Assembly (NCBI GenBank): GCA_963169595.1
Contig: CAUJFM010000017.1
Location: forward strand, 1-21,281
Length of the DNA: 21,281 bases
Origin: Bacteroidota bacterium
GTDB taxonomy: Bacteria; Bacteroidota; Bacteroidia; Flavobacteriales_F; PHOS-HE28
Reading direction: 5' to 3'
Within the stretch, counting starts at the first letter, position 1. Every line of letters starts with the position of its first letter. A program made the position numbers and the translations under genes. The notes beneath the pieces were generated by a model that was not told the origin of the DNA, searched no databases, and saw nothing but the letters and a program-made list of their open reading frames with translations. This document shows, in pieces, positions 14,274 through 20,809 of this stretch.

Positions 14274-14972
14274 ATGGGCGTCATCCACCAGCACCTTCGT
14301 CCCGATCCCGCGCTCTACCTGAAGGACCCGGAGTCCACGGACATCGGGCGTGCACTGCTCAGCCACGGGCTGGAGCTGATCCTGGAACTGGGATTGGAAG
14401 CCTTCACCTTCCGCAAGCTGGCCCAGCGGGTGGGTACCACGGAAGTGACAGTCTACAAGTACTTCGCCAACAAGCAACGGCTGTTGCAGTACTACTTCCA
14501 GCTCTATTGGCTGTGGTTGCGGCAGGTGGGTTCGCAGGAAGTGGAGCGCACATCGGAGCCGCGGAAGGTGCTCGCGCAGGTCGTTGAGCTGCTATGCGGT
14601 GTATGGCCCAGCACCCTGCCTCCCCTTCAACTGGACCCGGCGGGGCTCCGCAAGCTCGTGATCGCCGAGGGCATGAAGAGCTACCTGCACAAGAACGTGG
14701 ACGATGACAACGCCCGGAGGCTCTTCCATCCTTACAAGGAGTTGAGCGCCTTCGTGGCAGCGCGCTTGGTGGCCTGCCGTGCGGATGTGCCCTGGCCGCG
14801 CTCCTTCGCCACCACGGTGATCGAGATGGCCCACTCCCTGCCCTTCCTGATGGAGCATCTCCCCTCGCTCACCGAACTGAGCAGCCGCCGGGACCTGAAG
14901 CAGCTGGCCCAGCACCTGATGCACCGCACCATCACCTACCTGGAACACGCACAACCCATCACCAACAAATGA
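14274..14972 (+). CDS. TetR family transcriptional regulator
   Basis: This 232-residue DNA-binding protein has a TetR helix-turn-helix at about residues 44-71 (FTFRKLAQRVG, TTEVTVYKYFANKQRLL), including the conserved VYKYFANK recognition-helix end. The preceding helix, DIGRALLSHGLELILELGLE, is typical. The C-terminal ligand and dimer domain of about 150 residues is helical and does not identify a ligand. The ATG at 14274 follows an exact -7 element and two palindromic boxes, suggesting autoregulation. The stop overlaps the icd start in ATGA (14969-14972), so regulator and isocitrate dehydrogenase should be co-translated. TetR proteins are usually repressors released by a small molecule. Control of icd by this protein is inferred from layout. 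Confidence 0.9.
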   Translation: MGVIHQHLRPDPALYLKDPESTDIGRALLSHGLELILELGLEAFTFRKLAQRVGTTEVTVYKYFANKQRLLQYYFQLYWLWLRQVGSQEVERTSEPRKVLAQVVELLCGVWPSTLPPLQLDPAGLRKLVIAEGMKSYLHKNVDDDNARRLFHPYKELSAFVAARLVACRADVPWPRSFATTVIEMAHSLPFLMEHLPSLTELSSRRDLKQLAQHLMHRTITYLEHAQPITNK

Positions 14973-16429
14973 GCAAACGCATCACTGTGGCACCCGGCGA
15001 CGGTATCGGACCCGAGATCACCCAGGCCGTGCTACGCATCCTCGAGGCGGCCTCTTGTGGACTGGAATACGACCACATCGAAGTGGGCGAAAAGGTTTAC
15101 CTGAGCGGTAACAGCAGCGGCATTCCCGCAGGAGCTTGGGAGACCCTGCGTCGGAACCCCGTATTCCTCAAGGGACCCATCACTACCCCTCAGGGTTCCG
15201 GCTACAAGAGCCTGAACGTGACCATCCGCAAGACCCTGGGGCTTTATGCGAACGTGCGCCCCTGCCGCAGCTACCATCCGTTCGTCAGGACCCAGCACCC
15301 CAACATGGACCTGGTGGTGGTGCGCGAGAACGAGGAGGACCTCTATGCCGGCATCGAGCACCGCCAGACCACGGATGTGTTCCAATGTTTGAAGATCCTG
15401 AGCCTGCCGGGTACCGAGAAGATCATCCGGTACGCGTTCGAATATGCGCATGCGAATGGCCGCAAGAAGGTGACCTGCCTGGTGAAGGACAACATCATGA
15501 AGGTGACCGACGGCATGTTCGCCGACATGTTCCGTCGGGTGGGCAAGGAGTACCCCGGCATTCAGCAGGAGGTGCAGATCATCGACATCGGCACGGCGCG
15601 GGTGGCCACACAGCCCGATCGGTACGACGTGATCGTGACCCTGAACCTCTACGGTGACATCATCAGCGACGTCACGGCGGAGCTCACCGGCAGCGTGGGC
15701 ATGGCCGGCAGCGCCAACATCGGCGACCGCATCAGCATGTTCGAGGCCATCCACGGCAGCGCACCCGACATCGCGGGCCAGGGGATCGCCAACCCGAGCG
15801 CCATGCTGAACGCCGCGTGCATGATGCTGGTCCACCTGGGAATGCCGGAAAAGGCCGAGGCCATCCAGAACGCGTGGCTCTGCACCCTGGAGGACGGCCT
15901 CCATCCCGGCGACATCTACCAGGAGGGCGTTTCCAAGAAGCGGGTCGGCACCATCGAGTTCGCCGATGCCGTGATCGAACGGCTGGGACGCAAACCACAG
16001 CAGTTGCGGAGCGTGGAGATGAAGCATGGGACCTCGCTCAGCTTCACTTACGACCGCCCTGTGGTCAAGCGGGAGCTGTGCGGGGTGGACGTGTTCGTCT
16101 GCGACCCGGACAGCTCGCCGGATGCACTTGCGGCACGGCTGCAGAAAGCCTCGCATGGCATGCTGAAGCTCAAGCTCATCACCAACCGTGGCGTGAAGGT
16201 GTGGCCGGAGGGCTTCCCCGAGACCTTCTGCACCGATCACTGGCGCTGCCGGTTCGTTGGCCCCGACGTGGAGATCAGCGACAGCAAGGCCACCTACATG
16301 CCCATCGGCCAGCGCCAGATCGTGCAGATGCTGCACCTGCTCACCGAGGCGGGCATCGATGTGATCAAGACGGAGAACCTTTACCTGTTCGACCACGTGC
16401 GTGGCTTCTCCCTGGGGCAGGGGGAATAG
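14969..16429 (+). CDS. icd: Isocitrate dehydrogenase (Thermus-type, probably NADP-dependent)
   Basis: This 486-residue enzyme decarboxylates isocitrate to 2-oxoglutarate in the TCA cycle. Isocitrate-binding residues are visible at S81, N83, R87, R97 and R119 (SLNVTIRKTLGLYANVRP; VVVRENEEDLYAG). The metal-binding aspartates are D230 and D234 (LNLYGDIISDVTAEL). The cofactor loop reads IHGSAPDIAGQGIANPSAML (261-280). A C-terminal extension of about 140 residues beyond the core (from about 345, FTYDRPVVKRELCGVDVFVC onward) is characteristic of the Thermus-type subfamily, which is longer than the 410-residue E. coli enzyme. Cofactor preference is inferred from subfamily. It overlaps tetR by 4 bases, and the DUF6671 gene follows after 8. 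Confidence 0.93.
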   Translation: MSKRITVAPGDGIGPEITQAVLRILEAASCGLEYDHIEVGEKVYLSGNSSGIPAGAWETLRRNPVFLKGPITTPQGSGYKSLNVTIRKTLGLYANVRPCRSYHPFVRTQHPNMDLVVVRENEEDLYAGIEHRQTTDVFQCLKILSLPGTEKIIRYAFEYAHANGRKKVTCLVKDNIMKVTDGMFADMFRRVGKEYPGIQQEVQIIDIGTARVATQPDRYDVIVTLNLYGDIISDVTAELTGSVGMAGSANIGDRISMFEAIHGSAPDIAGQGIANPSAMLNAACMMLVHLGMPEKAEAIQNAWLCTLEDGLHPGDIYQEGVSKKRVGTIEFADAVIERLGRKPQQLRSVEMKHGTSLSFTYDRPVVKRELCGVDVFVCDPDSSPDALAARLQKASHGMLKLKLITNRGVKVWPEGFPETFCTDHWRCRFVGPDVEISDSKATYMPIGQRQIVQMLHLLTEAGIDVIKTENLYLFDHVRGFSLGQGE

Positions 16430-16461
16430 GCGATCGGATGAGCGGGCGATCGGATGAGCAG
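16430..16461 (+). repeat. Tandem 16-bp duplication at the DUF6671 start
   Basis: GCGATCGGATGAGCGG (16430-16445) is followed directly by GCGATCGGATGAGCAG, 15 of 16 identical. Each copy contains an ATG, at 16438 and 16454. Because 16 is not a multiple of three, only the first is in frame with the gene. Confidence 0.85.
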
Positions 16462-17322
16462 GTTGCAGGCCTCGACCGCTTCAACGGTCGTGTGCTCGGT
16501 GTGGCCAGCATGCACGGCAAGGAGCGGGTCATCGGTCCGGCACTGATGGCCCGCCTGCCGCTGGCCGGCGTGGTCGTCATCCACGAACTGGACACCGACA
16601 AGTTCGGGGCCTTCAGTGGCGAGGTGGAGCGCGGCGCCGACCCACGCACGGCCTGCCTGCAGAAGGCGCGGCACGGGGCCGAGGTATCCGGGCTGGACCT
16701 GGTGATCGCCAGTGAGGGCAGCTTCGGCCCCTACCCTCCTGCTCCGTTCATATCGTGCGATGAGGAATGGCTGGCACTGGTGGACCTGCGCAACGCGACC
16801 GAACTGGTCCATCGGCACGTGAGCCTGAACACGGTGTTCGGCGGAGAGGAATGCCAAAGCGAGGGCGAAGTGATCGCCTTTGCCACACGGATGCAGTTCC
16901 CCGAACACCACCTGGTGCTGAAGCCGGCGGCGGCCTGGCGCAGCGGTGACCGCGTGATCAAGGGCATCAACGACCGGGACACCCTGGTGCGTGCGGCCCG
17001 CATGCTGCTGGCTGAGAACGGCACCATCTGGGTAGAGTGCGACCTGCGCGCCATGGCCAACCCCACCCGCATGCGGGTGATCGGCGATGCGGCCGAAGCC
17101 TTCGCCGCCGATCTGGCACGCTGCTGTCCGACCTGCGGTCTGTTCAACTTCGCCATCACCCAGGCCTTGTGGGGGCTTCCCTGCGGCCAGTGCGGCTTTC
17201 CCACCCGGAGCACCCGGGCCCACCTGCGCGAATGCCGGGGCTGTGGCCACCGGCAGGAGGCCGAACGCCCCGACGGCAAGCGCACGGAGGATCCGCAGTA
17301 TTGCGATCTCTGCAATCCCTGA
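16438..17322 (+). CDS. DUF6671 family protein with zinc-ribbon tail
   Basis: This 294-residue cytoplasmic protein of unknown function has the features I associate with DUF6671: VLGVASMHGKERVIGPAL (19-36), the acidic HELDTDKFGAFSGEVER (49-65) and LDLVIASEGSFGPYP (86-100). VIKGINDRDTL and ECDLRAMANPTRM follow. The charged SEGSFGP and DTDKFGAFSGE motifs suggest an active or ligand-binding site. The C-terminus has four CxxC pairs, C230/C233, C249/C252, C266/C269 and C289/C292, enough for two zinc sites. ATG 16438 is the only ATG that fits this frame, because a 16-bp tandem duplication creates a second, out-of-frame ATG. It is third in the tetR-icd operon, starting 8 bases after the icd stop. A metabolic link to isocitrate or 2-oxoglutarate is only association. 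Confidence 0.85.
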   Translation: MSGRSDEQVAGLDRFNGRVLGVASMHGKERVIGPALMARLPLAGVVVIHELDTDKFGAFSGEVERGADPRTACLQKARHGAEVSGLDLVIASEGSFGPYPPAPFISCDEEWLALVDLRNATELVHRHVSLNTVFGGEECQSEGEVIAFATRMQFPEHHLVLKPAAAWRSGDRVIKGINDRDTLVRAARMLLAENGTIWVECDLRAMANPTRMRVIGDAAEAFAADLARCCPTCGLFNFAITQALWGLPCGQCGFPTRSTRAHLRECRGCGHRQEAERPDGKRTEDPQYCDLCNP

Positions 17323-17365
17323 TGATGGATGTCCGGTCCCGATCGGTGAAAGGTGATGATGGGGA

Positions 17366-17373
17366 TATCTTCG
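17366..17373 (+). promoter_or_regulatory. pruA: -7-like promoter element of pruA (TATCTTCG)
   Basis: TATCTTCG matches TAnnTTTG with one mismatch and lies 19 bases before the pruA ATG in the 70-base gap after the DUF6671 gene. No clear -33 element is seen. Confidence 0.35.
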
Positions 17374-17392
17374 CAACCTCACACCCGAAACC

Positions 17393-19021
17393 ATGACGGA
17401 CGCCATCTTCCACAGCCCCGCCCCCATCAATGAACCCGTGCTCTCCTACGCTCCGGGCACCAAGGAGCGCGAGCAGCTGCTGGCCGAGTATGACCGTCTG
17501 GTGAAGCAGAAGCGCGAGCTGCCCATGTGGATCGGGGGCAAGGCCGTGGAAACGAGCGACCGACGTCCGGTGCGTCCGCCGCATGACCACAAGCGCATCA
17601 TCGGCTACAGCCACCATGGCACGCAGACGCATGTGCGCGCGGCCATCAACGCCGCGCTGAAGGCGAAGAAGGAGTGGGAGGCCATGCGCTGGGAGGACCG
17701 CGCGGCCATCTTCCTGAAGGCGGCCGACCTGATCGCCGGGCCGTACCGCGCCACCATCAACGCGGCCAGCATGCTGGCCCAGAGCAAGAACGCCTTCCAG
17801 GCCGAGATCGATGCCGCCTGCGAATTCGCCGACTTCCTGCGCTTCAACGTGCACTTCATGCAGCAGATCTACCGCGACCAGCCGTTCAGCCCCGCGCAGA
17901 CCTGGAACCGCGTGGAGTACCGTCCGCTGGAAGGCTTCGTGTTCGCCCTCACCCCCTTCAACTTCACCAGCATCGCCGGCAACCTGCCCAGCGCGCCGGC
18001 CCTGATGGGCAACGTGGCCGTGTGGAAGTGCGCGGACAGCCAGATCTACAGCGCGCAGGTGATCATGGACATCTTCCGGGCGGCCGGGCTGCCGGATGGT
18101 GTCATCAACCTGATGCACGTGAGCGGCAAGGATGCCGGAGAGGTGATCTTCACCCATCCCGACTTCGCCGGCATCCACTTCACCGGCAGCACCGGCGTGT
18201 TCCAGACCATCTGGGCCACCATCGGCGCGAACATCCGCACCTACAAGAGCTACCCGCGCATCGTGGGCGAGACCGGCGGCAAGGACTTCGTGATCGCGCA
18301 CCCCAGCGCCGACCCCGTGCAGGTGGCCACCGCGCTGAGCCGCGGCGCCTTCGAGTTCCAGGGCCAGAAGTGCAGCGCCGCCAGCCGCGCCTACATCCCC
18401 GCCAACCTGTGGCCCACCGTGAAGAAGGAGCTGCTCGCGGACCTCGCCACCTTCCGCATGGGCGACCCGCGCGACCTGCGGAACTTCGTCAACGCCGTGA
18501 TCGACGAGAAGGCCTTCGATAAGATCGCCGGCTACATCGATGGCCTGAAGAAGGACAAGAAGAACGTGCAGATCATCGCCGGCGGCAAGTACGACAAGAG
18601 CGTGGGCTGGTTCATCGAGCCCACCGTGGCCGTGACGAAGGACCCCAAGAGCACCACCATGTGCGAGGAGATCTTCGGCCCCGTGCTCACCATCTACGTC
18701 TACCCCGAGAACGAGTGGGCCAAGACCCTGAAGCTGCTCGATTCAACCAGTCCGTACGCCCTCACCGGCGCCGTCTTCAGCCAGGACCGCAAGGCCATCG
18801 TGGAGGCCACGGATGCGCTGCGCCATGCGGCCGGCAACTTCTACATCAACGACAAGCCCACGGGGGCGGTGGTGGGCCAGCAGCCCTTCGGCGGTGCGCG
18901 CGGCAGCGGCACCAACGACAAGGCCGGCAGCTACCTCAACCTGATCCGCTGGGTGAACGCGCGCACCATCAAGGAGAACTTCGTGCCGCCGACGGACCAC
19001 CGGTATCCGTTCCTGGGGTAG
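17393..19021 (+). CDS. pruA: L-glutamate gamma-semialdehyde (1-pyrroline-5-carboxylate) dehydrogenase
   Basis: This 542-residue aldehyde dehydrogenase oxidises glutamate semialdehyde to glutamate with NAD+, the second step of proline breakdown. The nucleophile is C327 (GQKCSAASRAYIP) and the general base is E293 (IVGETGGKDFV). The cofactor region contains FTGSTGVFQTIW, and FALTPFNFTSIAGNLPSAPA is typical of the monofunctional P5CDH branch. The ending NFVPPTDHRYPFLG is the family C-terminus. The length matches monofunctional enzymes (about 540), and no proline dehydrogenase domain is fused. Codon use is strongly C/G-ending. Its last 51 codons, including the stop, are repeated at 20583-20735 with only synonymous changes, downstream of an intervening gene, so the current 3' end may be a recombinant one. 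Confidence 0.96.
   Translation: MTDAIFHSPAPINEPVLSYAPGTKEREQLLAEYDRLVKQKRELPMWIGGKAVETSDRRPVRPPHDHKRIIGYSHHGTQTHVRAAINAALKAKKEWEAMRWEDRAAIFLKAADLIAGPYRATINAASMLAQSKNAFQAEIDAACEFADFLRFNVHFMQQIYRDQPFSPAQTWNRVEYRPLEGFVFALTPFNFTSIAGNLPSAPALMGNVAVWKCADSQIYSAQVIMDIFRAAGLPDGVINLMHVSGKDAGEVIFTHPDFAGIHFTGSTGVFQTIWATIGANIRTYKSYPRIVGETGGKDFVIAHPSADPVQVATALSRGAFEFQGQKCSAASRAYIPANLWPTVKKELLADLATFRMGDPRDLRNFVNAVIDEKAFDKIAGYIDGLKKDKKNVQIIAGGKYDKSVGWFIEPTVAVTKDPKSTTMCEEIFGPVLTIYVYPENEWAKTLKLLDSTSPYALTGAVFSQDRKAIVEATDALRHAAGNFYINDKPTGAVVGQQPFGGARGSGTNDKAGSYLNLIRWVNARTIKENFVPPTDHRYPFLG
18868..19021 (+). repeat. Direct repeat copy 1 (pruA 3' end, in the intact gene)
   Basis: These 154 bases recur at 20582-20735 (offset 1714) with eight differences: 18877, 18895, 18991, 18994, 19015, 19018, 19020 and 19021. 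Every difference is at a third codon position or within the stop codon (TAG versus TGA). Confidence 0.97.
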
Positions 19022-19096
19022 TGCAACTACTTTTCGGACTTGAATTGGGCAATACATCATTGTCCCGAACGTTCTGTGCTGCAAAACCGTGAATAG

Positions 19097-20464
19097 GTGC
19101 TGACCAAACGAAGGTTCTCAGTGGCCGTCCTTGCCAGTGCAGGCATTTTACAGGGTTCTGCACAAGTCATGGACTACCGCGATGTTGGCGTTGTTGTGAA
19201 TAGCAACAGCGTCGCTTCCATGCAGATCGGCACCTACTTCATGGCTGCGCGGAACATTCCCGCGAACCGGCTGATCGTGATCGAGGCGGATACCGCGATA
19301 AATATTGAACCGATCGCCTTCCCTCCCATTCGCGAGCAGATCGAGGATCACATTGAACTGCATCAATTGACTGATAGTCTGAACTATCTGGTGACCACCA
19401 AAGGGGTGCCCTTGCGTTTGGATAATGGCACGTGCGATGACCAGCAACAATTCAGTCGTTGCAGTTCATTCGATACCGAGCTCGCATTGATCCTCGGACC
19501 TTATGCGAACGGCATTGCCGCTCAAGGCTCTGTTCCCAATCCGTTCGCAGGATCGATAATTAAACAACGGCGCGCCACATCCGGCATCTACCTCGTCACT
19601 CGCCTTACGGCTCCAACCGTAGAAGACGTCATCGCCCTTATTGACCGCAGTGGTCCCAGCATTGCCGTGGACACCTCCGATGTCCTGCTCGTGGGCGATG
19701 TGAACAATTCGGATACAATGCCCGGCGTACAGGAGGCGCTCAACTACATGATGAGCGCCACCATTTCCCCCTTCGCGGATACCGGCTGGAACACGGCGCT
19801 CGACCTGACCGATGTCCGTTTGGACGGTCTCGAGAACGTGCTGGTGTACGTGGGTATGAATTCCCCGGATATCCAGCCGCATCCAACCTTCAACTGGGCC
19901 AGCGGTGCCATTGCGATCGAGTGGCATAGTTCAACCGCCCTGGACCAGGACCTCAGTGGAGATGTCATTGGACAGCAGCGGATAGCTAAACACATCGAGG
20001 CCGGAGCGACCGCTGCGTTGGGTAGTGTAGGGCAGCTGTTCGCGACTCCTTGGTCGAACACCATCAACCTGCTTGACCGCTACCTGGATACCACCTACCA
20101 GTTCAACGCAGCGGAAGCCATCTACGCTTTTGTTCCATTCTTGTCGTGGACCTACCAGGCCGTGGGCGACCCCAAGACCTCGATCGTGTTCACCTCGCCC
20201 ACGGCCATTTACGACAACGATAGAGGTGCCAGCATATCAGCCTTCCCCAATCCGAGCACGGGACTTGTTACACTGAGCGCCGGAGAAGCATTCCGCGTGG
20301 AACGCATCACCGACATGCTGGGGAGGCCCGTGACCTTCACCTCCGGAACAGCCTCAGGTACGATCACCCTCGACCTGAGCGGCCAGGCACCAGGCGTTTA
20401 TCTGTTCCATTGTGTTTCCCGCAATGGCGCTCGGATGCATGCCCGTGTGATGGTGCAACGTTGA
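19097..20464 (+). CDS. TIGR03790-family secreted protein with T9SS sorting domain
   Basis: This 455-residue exported protein of unknown function has a signal peptide at residues 1-23 (ends QGSAQ). The TIGR03790 family region follows, with VGVVVNSNSVASMQIGTYFM (31-50) and AARNIPANRLIVIE, then LNYLVTTKGVPLRLD. A later part resembles the family core (VDTSDVLLVGDVNN; AIEWHSSTALDQ). The C-terminus is a type A T9SS sorting domain (ISAFPNPSTGLVTLS, ending GVYLFHCVSRNGARMHARVMVQ). A TAG at 19094 directly precedes GTG 19097, fixing the start. Compared with pruA and neighbours, third positions are much less C/G-biased and AT-rich codons are common, suggesting separate ancestry. It lies between two copies of the pruA 3' end. 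No promoter match is clear in the 75-base gap. Confidence 0.88.
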   Translation: MLTKRRFSVAVLASAGILQGSAQVMDYRDVGVVVNSNSVASMQIGTYFMAARNIPANRLIVIEADTAINIEPIAFPPIREQIEDHIELHQLTDSLNYLVTTKGVPLRLDNGTCDDQQQFSRCSSFDTELALILGPYANGIAAQGSVPNPFAGSIIKQRRATSGIYLVTRLTAPTVEDVIALIDRSGPSIAVDTSDVLLVGDVNNSDTMPGVQEALNYMMSATISPFADTGWNTALDLTDVRLDGLENVLVYVGMNSPDIQPHPTFNWASGAIAIEWHSSTALDQDLSGDVIGQQRIAKHIEAGATAALGSVGQLFATPWSNTINLLDRYLDTTYQFNAAEAIYAFVPFLSWTYQAVGDPKTSIVFTSPTAIYDNDRGASISAFPNPSTGLVTLSAGEAFRVERITDMLGRPVTFTSGTASGTITLDLSGQAPGVYLFHCVSRNGARMHARVMVQR

Positions 20465-20570
20465 TGCACTTCATTTCGGGGCAACCAACCACGGAGCACA
20501 TTTCCCGAAGAGTTCCCGTTCGGTCCTCTGCCATCCACCCACATCACACTAGGTCCTATCGACCGTTTAT

Positions 20571-20587
20571 ACCACCATGCTGGTGGT
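20571..20587 (+). repeat. Small palindrome at the left edge of the duplicated pruA fragment
   Basis: ACCACCA (20571-20577) and TGGTGGT (20581-20587) form a perfect 7-bp inverted repeat with a 3-base loop. It straddles the junction where similarity to pruA begins (20582). Bases 20465-20570 before it hold no recognisable gene. Confidence 0.6.
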
Positions 20588-20735
20588 GGGTCAGCAGCCC
20601 TTCGGCGGCGCGCGCGGCAGCGGCACCAACGACAAGGCCGGCAGCTACCTCAACCTGATCCGCTGGGTGAACGCGCGCACCATCAAGGAGAACTTCGTGC
20701 CGCCCACCGACCACCGGTATCCGTTCCTCGGCTGA
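20577..20735 (+). pseudogene. pruA: Orphan 3' fragment of pruA (52-codon ORF)
   Basis: Bases 20583-20735 encode the last 50 residues and stop of P5C dehydrogenase (VVGQQPFGGARGSG to HRYPFLG), identical in protein sequence to 18869-19021 although seven codons differ. It lacks the cofactor domain and active-site Cys and cannot work alone. An ATG (20577) and CTG happen to precede it in frame, giving a 52-residue ORF starting MLVVGQQ; whether it is translated is unknown. Codon use matches highly biased host genes. It may be the original pruA end displaced by the insertion of the TIGR03790-containing segment. Confidence 0.9.
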
Positions 20736-20809
20736 GCCGGCGCAAGGGAACAAAGCGCCGCCTGGCTGCGTAGGAACGCCCGCCCTGCTTCGTGCATGGC
20801 CTTCCGACC

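Noticed and set aside
15032..16396. 454-codon minus-strand ORF opposite icd
   Set aside because: It is a shadow of the GC3-biased icd gene, with a His/Val/Ala-rich, non-domain product.
18868..20735. Insertion sequence or transposon explaining the pruA duplication
   Set aside because: No transposase, integrase, terminal inverted repeats or short target-site duplication could be found; the repeat is coding sequence of pruA itself.
20738..20760. GC-rich hairpin (CGGCGC / GCGCCG) after the orphan pruA fragment
   Set aside because: Only 6 bp with an 11-base loop and no T run; too weak to call a terminator.
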